NCBI GenBank assembly: GCA_020637615.1
Contig: JACKKC010000003.1
Coordinates: forward strand, 77,455 to 141,454
Origin: Rhodovulum sp.
Lineage (GTDB): Bacteria > Pseudomonadota > Alphaproteobacteria > Rhodobacterales > Rhodobacteraceae
Direction: 5' to 3'
DNA length: 64,000 bases
Part shown: in pieces, positions 1 to 7,494 of the stretch
How positions within the stretch are numbered: position 1 is the stretch's first letter
Layout: every line of letters starts with the position of its first letter
The notes under the pieces: generated by a model
Told to the model about the DNA's origin: nothing
The model's input: the letters and a program-made list of their open reading frames with translations, nothing else
The model's database searches: none
Position numbers and translations under genes: made by a program

Positions 1-284
1 ATGTCGCGGTCGAGCTTGGTGGAGAGGATCCGCCCCGCCGGCCAGCCGCCGAGCTCGCGCACCACCGTGCCGATGCGCGCCTCGCTGCGCCCCATGGCGT
101 AGTTGCGCGAGGTGTCGAGGAAGCCGTCCGGCAGCGCCAGGATCGCCCGCACCGTATCGAGCGCCCGCGCCTCGCCCACGTCGTAGCCGTAGGTACCGGG
201 CATTCCCCCGAGTGCGGAGGTGCCGAAGCAGAGCGGCGGCACCCGCAGCCCCGTCGCCCCGATCTCCCGCGCCGCATCCGCCAT
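1..284 (-). CDS. Aldo/keto reductase, N-terminal part (cut by window edge)
   Basis: Only the first 94 codons lie in the window; the gene continues past the left edge. The start is the ATG at 284, with a GGGAGG ribosome binding site about 8 bases upstream. The protein has the (beta/alpha)8 AKR N-terminus: a short strand with LRVPPLCFGTSALGG (residues about 12-26), then LDTSRNYAMGRSEARIG, which matches the AKR 'fDTa..YG..sE..lG' block holding the catalytic Asp and Tyr. This AKR subgroup includes L-fucose and D-threo-aldose dehydrogenases, so an NAD(P)-dependent sugar or aldehyde oxidoreductase is likely, but the specificity residues are outside the window. It follows moaB on the same strand after about 100 bases. 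Confidence 0.75.
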   Translation of the reverse strand, partial: MADAAREIGATGLRVPPLCFGTSALGGMPGTYGYDVGEARALDTVRAILALPDGFLDTSRNYAMGRSEARIGTVVRELGGWPAGRILSTKLDRD

Positions 285-387
285 GGCCGGCCTCCCTCTT
301 CCCGTCCTCCGGTCCAACCTAGCGCAGCCCCGGCGTCATCACAAACGCGGGGCGCCCGGGCCTTGGCTCCGCGCATCGCGGATCCGC

Positions 388-930
388 TCATTTCCGCCGC
401 TTGTGTTCCTCCAGCCGCGGCATGATCTCCACGAAGTTGCAGGGCCGGTGCCGATAGTCGAGCTGCGCCGCCAGGATCCCGTCCCAGGCATCCCTGCAGG
501 CACCGGGCGATCCCGGCAGCGCGAAGAGATAGGTGCCGGCCGCCACCCCGGCGCAGGCGCGGCTCTGGATCGCCGAGGTGCCGACCTTCTCGTAAGACAG
601 CATGGTAAAGAGTATCGAGAAGGCATTGATCTCCTTATCGTACAGCTCCTCATGCGCCTCCACCGTCACGTCCCGCCCGGTCAGCCCGGTGCCCCCGGTC
701 GAGATCACCACGTCGACCTCCGGATCCGCGATCCAGCCCCGAAGCCGCGCCTGGATCGCAGCCTTCTCGTCGCGCACCAGCGCCCTGTCGGCCAGACGAT
801 GCCCGGCCGCGGTCAGCCGCGAAACCAGGAGATCGCCCGAGCGGTCCTCCTCCGGCGAGCGGCTGTCCGACACGGTCAGGACCGCGATGCGAACCGGAAT
901 GAAGTCAAGGCTCTGGTCGATCCCCTTCAT
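388..930 (-). CDS. moaB: Molybdenum cofactor biosynthesis protein MoaB
   Basis: This 180-residue protein is of the MoaB/Mog/MoeA-domain family, which binds molybdopterin and in bacteria takes part in its adenylylation or in late cofactor assembly. Family blocks are present: TVSDSRSPEEDRSG near residue 20, the molybdopterin-binding DVVISTGGTGLTGRD near the middle, and LPGSPGACRDAWDGIL near the C-terminus. The reading frame is open for another 42 codons upstream, but the start is set at 930, where ATG overlaps the TGA of the uracil-DNA glycosylase gene (ATGA). The length is then normal for MoaB. The two genes are probably co-transcribed. Confidence 0.9.
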   Translation of the reverse strand: MKGIDQSLDFIPVRIAVLTVSDSRSPEEDRSGDLLVSRLTAAGHRLADRALVRDEKAAIQARLRGWIADPEVDVVISTGGTGLTGRDVTVEAHEELYDKEINAFSILFTMLSYEKVGTSAIQSRACAGVAAGTYLFALPGSPGACRDAWDGILAAQLDYRHRPCNFVEIMPRLEEHKRRK

Positions 931-1712
931 GCTTCGTCCAGCCGCTTCCGCACCGCCAGCAGATCCGCCCAGGCCGCCCGCTTCAGCTCCGGATTGCGCA
1001 GGAGTGCGGCGGGGTGGAACATCGGCATCACCGGAATGCCCCGCCATTCCGCCCAATGCCCGCGCAGCCGCGTGATGCCGGTGGTCGTCTCCAGCAGGGT
1101 CCGCGCCGCGGAATTTCCGACGGCCACGAGAACCTCCGGAGCGATGAGCGCGATGTGGCGATGGAGGAACGGCAGCATCATCGCCACCTCGTCCGCCGCC
1201 GGATCGCGGTTCTGCGGCGGCCGCCAGGGCAGCACGTTGGTGATATAGACCGCCGCCTCCGGCGCCTCGGCCTTGCGCGACAGCCCGATCGCCGCCAGCA
1301 TCCGGTCGAGCAGCTGCCCCGAGCGCCCCACGAAGGGCAGCCCGGCGCGATCCTCGTCCCGCCCGGGCGCCTCGCCCACGACCATCACCCGCGCCGCCGG
1401 ATTTCCGTCGGAGAACACCAGGTTGCGCGCGCCCTTCTTCAGCGCGCAGCCCTCGAAGGCCGCCATCGCCGCCCGGAGCGCCGCGAGGTCGCCGCAGCCC
1501 GCCGCCAGCGCCTCGGTCGTCACTCCCGCCGGAACTTCCGGCGCGGCCGCCGCGGCCGCCGCCGCCTGCCGCACGGGCGGCTCAGGCCTGGCCGCGGCCT
1601 CGAAGCGCGACACCGGCGTCTCGCCGATCGCCTCGTCCGCGCCGAGCTCAACCTGCCAGGCGAGGGCGGCGCGCAGAACGGCGGCATCGGTCGGGAGGTC
1701 GGGCACGCGCAT
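927..1712 (-). CDS. Uracil-DNA glycosylase, family 4-like, without iron-sulfur cysteines
   Basis: This 261-residue protein belongs to the UDG superfamily, which removes uracil from DNA. Visible blocks are GEAPGRDEDRAGLPFVGRSG (active-site motif, middle of the protein), ITNVLPWRPPQNRDP, VAVGNSAARTLL and the C-terminal MFHPAALLRNP loop with its catalytic-site His. A low-complexity Ala/Pro N-terminal extension of about 80 residues precedes the domain. Family 4 enzymes hold a 4Fe-4S cluster with four Cys. Here only one remains (in FEGCALKKG): the first Cys position is Phe, the Cys before RPP is Trp, and the Cys before PFL is Met. The start ATG has a GGAGGAG site. It overlaps moaB by 4 bases. Confidence 0.85.
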   Translation of the reverse strand: MRVPDLPTDAAVLRAALAWQVELGADEAIGETPVSRFEAAARPEPPVRQAAAAAAAAPEVPAGVTTEALAAGCGDLAALRAAMAAFEGCALKKGARNLVFSDGNPAARVMVVGEAPGRDEDRAGLPFVGRSGQLLDRMLAAIGLSRKAEAPEAAVYITNVLPWRPPQNRDPAADEVAMMLPFLHRHIALIAPEVLVAVGNSAARTLLETTTGITRLRGHWAEWRGIPVMPMFHPAALLRNPELKRAAWADLLAVRKRLDEA

Positions 1713-1920
1713 GAGTCTCCTCCTGGCTGCCCGTCACCCTAGGCAATGCGGCCCGCCAAGACCAGATCCCGGCGCGGGCCTTGCCCTGGCCGCTCGCCCC
1801 GTGCCATGGACGCCTATTTTCTCGATGTTTCAAAACTTTACGGCGCATTCCTCTAGGGGCGAATGAGCCTTGGATCAGGAGCGCCCGCGCAGCCGCGAGG
1901 GAAATTGCATCTGGATCTCG

Positions 1921-2067
1921 TGCTTTCGCCTTCGACCGTCCCGCTACAAGACGAGGGCAGCGCCCGACCCGGCGGGTGCGAAGTGCCCGCGTCGTGCCGG
2001 AGGCACGCCTTCGGCGTGACGGGGGCGGGGCGGGCGCTGCCCGGCGGTGCCCGCCGGGCCGGATGGT
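1921..2067 (+). repeat. Structured intergenic repeat, copy A
   Basis: This is the first of three related intergenic sequences (others at 9388-9532 and 31899-32052). Shared blocks are a left end reading roughly TTCGACCGTCCC, then AAGACGAGGGCAGCGCC, a core at 1990-2021 and a right end GGGCGCTGCCC. GGGCAGCGCCC and GGGCGCTGCCC are reverse complements, so the element folds back on itself. The core holds two small hairpins side by side, GTGCC-gga-GGCAC and CACGCC-ttc-GGCGTG, enclosed by CGTC/GACG. A third hairpin (CCCGGCG/CGCCGGG) closes the right end. Compared with copy B it carries about 25 extra bases after the left arm. It lies about 210 bases upstream of the uracil-DNA glycosylase start. The rest of the 1713-2200 gap shows only the pyrB promoter. 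Confidence 0.8.
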
Positions 2068-2147
2068 GACGCCTGGAACGCGCCAAACCTCGCTGGACGA
2101 GGTCGAGTTGCCAAGTGCGATCGCCCCCGCGCAGGCGCGGCGGGACC

Positions 2148-2175
2148 TTGCCGCGCCCGGGGCGGCTGCTATAGA
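2148..2175 (+). promoter_or_regulatory. Candidate sigma-70-type promoter of pyrB
   Basis: TTGCCG (2148-2153) and TATAGA (2170-2175) are separated by 16 bases and end about 25 bases before the pyrB TTG start. The spacing is acceptable and both hexamers match the consensus only in part. This is inferred from sequence alone. Confidence 0.4.
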
Positions 2176-2200
2176 GGCCCCGCACCGACCGGAGGCTCGC

Positions 2201-3157
2201 TTGTTCGCGCATCGCCATCTTCTCGGCATCCAGGGCCTCGACCGGGCCGCCATCGAGACGGTGCTCGACCTCGCCGAGACCTATGTTGCGATGAACCGCC
2301 GCGCGGAGAAGCATTCCCGCGTGCTCGCCGGCCTGACCCAGATCAACATGTTCTTCGAGGCCTCGACCCGCACCCAGGCGAGCTTCGAGCTCGCCGGCAA
2401 GCGCCTCGGGGCCAATGTGATGAACATGTCGGTGGCCTCGAGCTCGGTGAAGAAGGGCGAGACGCTGATCGACACCGCCATGACGCTCAACGCCATGCAC
2501 CCCGACCTGCTGGTGGTGCGGCACCCGGCCTCGGGCGCGGTGAACCTGCTGGCCGAGAAGGTCAATTGCGCCGTGCTGAACGCCGGCGACGGCCGCCACG
2601 AGCACCCGACCCAGGCGCTCCTGGACGCGCTGACCATCCGCCGGCGCAAGGGGCGGCTCAGCCGGCTGACGGTGGCGATCTGCGGCGACATCGCCCACAG
2701 CCGGGTGGCACGGTCGAACATCCTGCTCCTGGGGATCATGGAGAACCGCATCCGCCTGATCGGCCCGCCGACGCTGATGCCCGCCGGGGCCGAGCGCATG
2801 GGCGTCGAGGTTTTCCAGGATCTGCGCCGCGGGATCGAGGGCGCGGACGTGGTGATGATGCTGCGCCTGCAGAAGGAGCGCATGGACGGCGCGCTGATCC
2901 CGACGATGCGCGAATACTACCACCGCTTCGGGCTCGACGCCGAGAAGCTCGCCGCGGCCAGGGAGGACGCCATCGTCATGCATCCGGGGCCGATGAACCG
3001 TGGCGTCGAGATCGACGGCCTTCTGGCGGACGACATCAACGTCAGCGTCATCCAGGAACAGGTGGAGATGGGCGTCGCGGTGCGCATGGCGGCGATGGAT
3101 CTGCTGGCGCGGAACCTGCGCGGCCGCAACGAGCCGGGCGGAGCGGCGGCGTGCTGA
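2201..3157 (+). CDS. pyrB: Aspartate carbamoyltransferase catalytic subunit
   Basis: PyrB joins carbamoyl phosphate and aspartate in the second step of pyrimidine synthesis, in the cytoplasm. The 318-residue protein has the carbamoyl-phosphate loop FFEASTRTQASFE (STRT at 55-58), the GDGRHEHPTQALLD block (HPTQ 135-138), CGDIAHSRVARSN and MHPGPMNRGVE (261-268). The start is a TTG at 2201 with GGAGG six bases upstream, giving the family N-terminus HRHLLGI. The frame stays open upstream, but that stretch is repeat A and non-coding sequence. The 3' end overlaps the dihydroorotase-like gene by 7 bases, suggesting translational coupling and a joint complex. No regulatory subunit (PyrI) is present. 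Confidence 0.93.
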   Translation: MFAHRHLLGIQGLDRAAIETVLDLAETYVAMNRRAEKHSRVLAGLTQINMFFEASTRTQASFELAGKRLGANVMNMSVASSSVKKGETLIDTAMTLNAMHPDLLVVRHPASGAVNLLAEKVNCAVLNAGDGRHEHPTQALLDALTIRRRKGRLSRLTVAICGDIAHSRVARSNILLLGIMENRIRLIGPPTLMPAGAERMGVEVFQDLRRGIEGADVVMMLRLQKERMDGALIPTMREYYHRFGLDAEKLAAAREDAIVMHPGPMNRGVEIDGLLADDINVSVIQEQVEMGVAVRMAAMDLLARNLRGRNEPGGAAAC

Positions 3158-4413
3158 CCCTGGCCAACGCCCGGCTGGTCGATCCCGAGGGCGACCGGAT
3201 CCTCGACGGCGGGCTGGTGATCGAGGGCGGCCGGATCGCGGAGGTCTTCGAGGGCGCGCGCGGAGGGCTCGACTGCGGCGGGCGCTGCCTCGCACCGGGC
3301 ATCGTCGACATCGGCGTCAAGGTCGGGGAGCCGGGCGAGCGGCACAAGGAGAGCTTCCGCACCGCCGGTGCCGCTGCCGCCGCAGGGGGCGTCACCACGA
3401 TGGTGACCCGGCCCGACACCCTGCCCGCGATCGACACGCCCGAAGCGCTGGAATTCCAGCAGCGCCGGGCGGTGGGGACGAGCCCGGTCAACGTGCTGCC
3501 GATGGCGGCGCTGACCAAGGGCCGCGACGGCCGCGAGATGACCGAGATCGGGTTCCTGATGGACGCGGGCGCGGTGGCCTTCACCGACACGCGCGCCGTG
3601 GCGGATACCCGGGTGTTCCAGCGCTGCCTCTCCTATGCCGCCGGGCTCGGGGCGCTGGTGGTCGGGCATCCGCAGGAGCCGCGGCTGAGTGCCGGCGCCT
3701 GCATGACCACCGGCCTCTACGCCAGCATGCTCGGGCTGCCGGACGTGCCGCCGGTGGCCGAGCGCATCGGGCTCGAGCGGGACCTGGCGCTCGCCGAGAT
3801 CACCGGCGCGCGCTACCACGCCGACCAGATCTCGGCGGCCGCGGCGCTGCCGGCGCTCGCGCGGGCGAAGCGCGCGGGGCTTCGGGTGACGGCCGGCGTG
3901 TCGATCCATCACCTGACCCTCAACGAGCTCGACATCGGGGATTACCGCACCTTCTTCAAGCTCACCCCGCCGCTGCGCTCGGAAGACGACCGGGTGGCGA
4001 TGGTCGAGGCCCTCGCCGAGGGGCTGATCGACGTGGTGGGCTCCTTCCACACGCCCCAGGACGAGGAGGAGAAGCGCCTGCCCTTCGAGGAGGCGGCCTC
4101 CGGCGCGGTCGGGCTCGAGACCCTGCTGCCGGCGGCGATGCAGCTCCACCACGCCGGCCACCTGACGCTCCCCGCGCTCTGGCGGGCGCTCGCGCTCAAT
4201 CCCGCGCGGCTGCTCGGGCTCGATGCGGGCCGCCTCGCCCCCGGCGCCCCGGCCGATCTCGTGCTCTTCGACCCCGACACGCCCTTCGTGCTCGACCGCG
4301 CGACCCTGCGCTCGAAGTCCAAGAACACGCCCTACGACCTGCGCCGCCTGCAGGGCCGCGTGCTGGCCACCTGGGTCGGCGGCCGCGAGGTCTACCGGAG
4401 GGAGGCGCCCTGA
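3151..4413 (+). CDS. Dihydroorotase homologue lacking metal ligands (pseudo-dihydroorotase, PyrX-like)
   Basis: The 420-residue protein follows the class I dihydroorotase fold from end to end: N-terminal composite-sandwich strand, then a barrel with AAAAAGGVTTMV, HPQEPRLSAG, AERIGLERDLALAE, SIHHLTL and FKLTPPLRSEDD. Catalytic positions are replaced. The family HxH is G55-V-K57, the HxS ligand region reads HADQIS with Gln226 for His, and the catalytic Asp of the TDHAPH motif is Phe299 (GSFHTPQ). Such proteins (PyrX, pyrC' in Pseudomonas) hold the ATCase together without making dihydroorotate, so a working dihydroorotase should be encoded elsewhere. The GTG start overlaps pyrB, and the stop overlaps plsY (TGATG). 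Confidence 0.85.
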   Translation: MLTLANARLVDPEGDRILDGGLVIEGGRIAEVFEGARGGLDCGGRCLAPGIVDIGVKVGEPGERHKESFRTAGAAAAAGGVTTMVTRPDTLPAIDTPEALEFQQRRAVGTSPVNVLPMAALTKGRDGREMTEIGFLMDAGAVAFTDTRAVADTRVFQRCLSYAAGLGALVVGHPQEPRLSAGACMTTGLYASMLGLPDVPPVAERIGLERDLALAEITGARYHADQISAAAALPALARAKRAGLRVTAGVSIHHLTLNELDIGDYRTFFKLTPPLRSEDDRVAMVEALAEGLIDVVGSFHTPQDEEEKRLPFEEAASGAVGLETLLPAAMQLHHAGHLTLPALWRALALNPARLLGLDAGRLAPGAPADLVLFDPDTPFVLDRATLRSKSKNTPYDLRRLQGRVLATWVGGREVYRREAP

Positions 4414-4994
4414 TGCTCGTCGCGACGTTCCTGCTCGCCTATCTGCTCGGCTCGATCCCCTTCGGCCTGGTGATCACCCGCGGGCTGGGGCTGGGCGACC
4501 TGCGCGCCATCGGCTCGGGCAACATCGGCGCCACCAACGTGCTCAGGACCGGCAACAAGGGCGCCGCCGCGGCGACGCTCCTGCTCGATGCCGGCAAGGG
4601 TGCGGTCGCGGTGCTGCTCGCGCGGCATTTCGCCGGCGAGACGGCGGCGATGGTCGCCGGCTTCGCGGCCTTCCTCGGCCATCTCTTTCCCGTCTGGCTG
4701 CGCTTCAAGGGCGGCAAGGGGGTCGCGACCTATCTCGGCATCATGCTGGCGCTCGCCTGGCCGGTGGGCCTCGCCGCCTGCGGCACCTGGCTCGCGACGG
4801 CACTGGTGCTGCGCTATTCCTCGCTGGCGGCCCTGGTCGCCACCGCCGCGGTCCCGTTCTGGCTCGCCCTGCTCGGGCCGAGCGCGGCGATCCCGCTCGC
4901 CATCGCCCTGGCGGCCCTGGTCTGGCTGCGCCACCGCGCGAACATCGCCCGGCTGCGCAGCGGATCGGAGCCGAAGATCGGCGGCAGGTCCTGA
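4413..4994 (+). CDS. plsY: Acyl-phosphate:glycerol-3-phosphate acyltransferase PlsY
   Basis: PlsY moves the acyl group from acyl phosphate to glycerol-3-phosphate, the first step of phospholipid synthesis in the inner membrane. This 193-residue protein shows the family hallmarks: LLGSIPFGLVITR at the N-terminus, the GSGNIGATNVLR motif (about 35-46) and GHLFPVWLRFKGGKGVAT (about 90-107), with five or so hydrophobic segments. ATG overlaps the previous stop, and GGAGGGAGG lies just upstream, so it belongs to the pyrB operon. This pyr-plsY order is common in Rhodobacterales. It ends with an RSGSEPKIGGRS tail typical of the family. Confidence 0.93.
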   Translation: MLVATFLLAYLLGSIPFGLVITRGLGLGDLRAIGSGNIGATNVLRTGNKGAAAATLLLDAGKGAVAVLLARHFAGETAAMVAGFAAFLGHLFPVWLRFKGGKGVATYLGIMLALAWPVGLAACGTWLATALVLRYSSLAALVATAAVPFWLALLGPSAAIPLAIALAALVWLRHRANIARLRSGSEPKIGGRS

Positions 4995-5052
4995 GGGCGG
5001 TTGACGCCGCCCCGCGATCTGCAACCTTGGCCCGCAGGCCGGGGGCAGGCGC

Positions 5053-6924
5053 TTGGACATCGACCAGACACTCATTCTCGCGATCCTCGCCGGCACCGTC
5101 GCGCTCTTCGCCTGGGGCCGCTGGCGCCACGACGTGGTGGCGCTCGCCGCCCTGATCGCCAGCGTGCTGGCGGGGCTCGTGCCGAGCGATGCCGCCTTCG
5201 CCGGCTTCGGCCACCCGGCGGTGATCACCGTCGCGGGGGTGCTGGTGCTCAGCCGCGGCCTGCAGAGCTCGGGCGCGGTCGACGTGCTGGCGCGCCGGGT
5301 GCTGCCTTCCGCGGCGACGCCGGTGACCAGCATCGTCATCCTCACCGCGCTCGCGGCGGGGCTTTCGGCCTTCATGAACAACGTCGGCGCACTGGCGCTG
5401 CTCATGCCCGTGGCGATCCAGGCCTCGGCACGGCAGGACCTGCCGCCGGGACAGCTGCTCATGCCGCTCGCCTTCGGCTCGATCCTCGGCGGCATGACAA
5501 CGCTGATCGGCACGCCGCCGAACCTCATCGTCTCCGGCTACCGCCGCGACACGCTCGGCGCGGGCTACGGCATGTTCGATTTCACGCCGGTCGGGCTCGC
5601 CATCGCCGTGGCGGGCGTCGCCTTCATCGCGCTCATCGGCTGGCGGCTGGTGCCGGCGCGCAAGCGGGCCGGTACCGAGGGCTTCGAATCGGGCGCCTAT
5701 TTCACCGAAGCCCGCGTCCCCGAGGGCGCCAAGGCGGTGGGCATGTCGGTGCGCGCGGTCGAGGATGCGGTGCGCGACGCCAATGTGCAGGTCCTGGGGC
5801 TCGTGCGCCGGGAGGTCCGCCTGCGCGCCCCGCGCCCGGCGCTCGCCATCCGGGAAGGCGACATCCTGGTGCTCGAGGCCGAGCCCGACGGGCTCTCGGA
5901 TGCGCTCGGCACGCTCGGCCTCGAGCTGGCCGAAGCCATCGCGGCCCCGGAGGCCGCCAGGGAGGGGGAGCCGCCCGCCGACGACCGGAAGGAGGCCGAG
6001 GCCGAGGGTCAGCCGGGCGAAGCCACCGATGCCAAGGCGAAGGCCGAGCGATCCGCCGGCGACGAGGAGGACATCCGCCTTCTGGAATTCGTGGTCGCCC
6101 CGAACGCCGCGATCATCGGCCGCACCGCCCAGGGCATCAACCTGCGGCTGCGCTATCACGTCAACCTGCTCGCGATCTCCCATGAGGGCACGCGCCGGGT
6201 CGGCCGGCTGCGCACCACGCCCATCGAGGCGGGCGACGTGCTGCTGGTCCAGGGCCCGGCCGAGGCGGCGGCCGAGTTCGCCGCCGATTTCGGCTGCCTT
6301 CCGCTGGCGACGCGGGATCTGCGGCTGCCGGACCGCCGGCAGGCGCTGCTGGCCTCCGGGATCCTGCTCGCGGCGGTCGCCGCGGCGGCGAGCGGCGCGG
6401 TTTCGGCACCCGTCGCCTTCATGGCCGGGGTGCTGGCGGCGATGGTGACCCGGGTGGTGCCGCCGCGGGAGGCCTACGAGGCGATCGACTGGTCGGTGAT
6501 CGTGCTGCTGGCCTGCCTGCTGCCCGTCGCCGGCGCCATGCTGACCACCGGCGCGGCGGAGGTCGTCGCGCGCTTCCTTGTCGAGAACGTCGCCCGGAGC
6601 GCGCCGATCCCGGCCCTGGTGCTGGTCCTGCTGGTGACGATGACGCTCTCGGACGTGATGAACAACGCCGCCACCGTGGCGGTGATGGCGCCGATCGCCT
6701 ATGGCGCGGCGCGCGCCCTCGAGGCCAATGCCGATGCCTTCTTCATGGCCGTGGCGATCGGTGGCTCCTGCGCCTTCCTCACGCCGATCGGCCACCAGAA
6801 CAACACGCTGATCCTCGGCCCCGGCGGCTTCCGCTTCGGCGATTACTGGCGGCTCGGCCTGCCGATCGAGGTCCTCGTCACGCTCGTCGGCATCCCGATG
6901 ATCCTGCTGGTCTGGGGGCTCTGA
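5053..6924 (+). CDS. SLC13/DASS-family permease with two RCK-C (TrkA-C) domains
   Basis: This 623-residue inner-membrane protein has two hydrophobic halves flanking a soluble middle. The halves carry the paired helix-break motifs of the divalent anion:Na+ symporter group, FMNNVGALALLMP (about 109-121) and MNNAATVAVMAPIA (about 535-548), plus the GTPPNLI loop. The middle holds two TrkA-C-like domains (about 212-295 and 340-420), joined by a strongly charged linker rich in Glu, Lys and Ala. Proteins of this layout are annotated as sulfate, citrate or dicarboxylate carriers; the RCK-C domains probably sense a nucleotide or ion. The substrate cannot be read from sequence. The start is a TTG at 5053, 58 bases after plsY, with a weak GGGGG site. 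Confidence 0.85.
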   Translation: MDIDQTLILAILAGTVALFAWGRWRHDVVALAALIASVLAGLVPSDAAFAGFGHPAVITVAGVLVLSRGLQSSGAVDVLARRVLPSAATPVTSIVILTALAAGLSAFMNNVGALALLMPVAIQASARQDLPPGQLLMPLAFGSILGGMTTLIGTPPNLIVSGYRRDTLGAGYGMFDFTPVGLAIAVAGVAFIALIGWRLVPARKRAGTEGFESGAYFTEARVPEGAKAVGMSVRAVEDAVRDANVQVLGLVRREVRLRAPRPALAIREGDILVLEAEPDGLSDALGTLGLELAEAIAAPEAAREGEPPADDRKEAEAEGQPGEATDAKAKAERSAGDEEDIRLLEFVVAPNAAIIGRTAQGINLRLRYHVNLLAISHEGTRRVGRLRTTPIEAGDVLLVQGPAEAAAEFAADFGCLPLATRDLRLPDRRQALLASGILLAAVAAAASGAVSAPVAFMAGVLAAMVTRVVPPREAYEAIDWSVIVLLACLLPVAGAMLTTGAAEVVARFLVENVARSAPIPALVLVLLVTMTLSDVMNNAATVAVMAPIAYGAARALEANADAFFMAVAIGGSCAFLTPIGHQNNTLILGPGGFRFGDYWRLGLPIEVLVTLVGIPMILLVWGL

Positions 6925-7058
6925 GCCGGGCGGAAGATCCGCCGGAGGAGATCGCGCAAGGATGCGGCGCGAAGCCCGCGCGCGCGGTCGAGATAGAAAT
7001 CGGCGTCGATGCTGCCCTCCCGGCGCCGCCGAATGGCGGGATCCCTTGCGTCGAACAT
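6843..7058 (-). CDS. Small Arg-rich protein, unknown function
   Basis: This is a 71-residue frame with a good start: ATG at 7058 and GGAGAG seven bases upstream. The N-terminal two thirds (MFDARDPAIRRRREG, then DADFYLDRARGLRAASLRDLLRRIF) resemble the many short alphaproteobacterial proteins built on an 'ARxLRAxxLRDLxRR' amphipathic helix. The last 27 residues run antisense into the permease gene (convergent overlap of 82 bases) and look less natural, so the original stop may have been lost near 6930. The rest of the gap (7059-7494) shows no convincing gene. Confidence 0.45.
   Translation of the reverse strand: MFDARDPAIRRRREGSIDADFYLDRARGLRAASLRDLLRRIFRPAQSPQTSRIIGMPTSVTRTSIGRPSRQ
6929..6943 (+). 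terminator. Hairpin after the SLC13 permease
   Basis: GGCGGA-aga-TCCGCC forms a perfect 6-bp stem with a 3-base loop starting 5 bases after the permease stop codon. No T-run follows, so it may protect the 3' end or act with Rho rather than stop transcription alone. Confidence 0.4.
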
Positions 7059-7494
7059 GATGCGGCTCTCCGTTTGCTCCGGAAGAGAGCCTGCCGGGAT
7101 CCGCGGGGCCGCGCTTGAGGATTGCCCCGGGAAAGCATGGGGGAAGCGTGGTGACTGCGCATCTGGCCGACCCGCCGGCCGTCGCAGGAGCGGATCTTCC
7201 GTTTCGAGCGCCACCGCGGCTTGGACGATTGCCGATGCGCTGCATTCGGCATCCAGCTGAACCGATCGGCCAAGGGCACCTCGAACCGGCACAAGCGAGG
7301 CACTGGCTCGCGCCGGTCCGTCGGCCGCAGCGCGCGAGTGTGGAGGTCGAGGGGGCGGGTTTCACCATCGCTGGACAAGCCGGCGCGCCTGCCCGGCAGG
7401 TGCGCCGGATATGTCACATGCCAAATCCGCGAAACGAACGCGCCGCCCCCACGGGGGACGGCCATCCGTTTGAAGCAATCACCCGGAGACCGTA

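Noticed and set aside
1921..2067. CRISPR array or insertion sequence as an explanation of the repeats
   Set aside because: Copies are single, far apart and intergenic, without spacers, transposase or terminal target duplications.
1781..2200. N-terminal extension of pyrB by 140 residues from an upstream in-frame start
   Set aside because: The stretch is repeat A plus promoter sequence, the encoded residues look unlike any ATCase, and TTG 2201 has a good ribosome binding site and the family N-terminus.
4741..7368. Long minus-strand open frame of 875 residues opposite plsY and the permease
   Set aside because: It is an antisense shadow of GC-rich coding DNA: Arg/His/Asp-rich composition, no domain, and both sense genes are clear.
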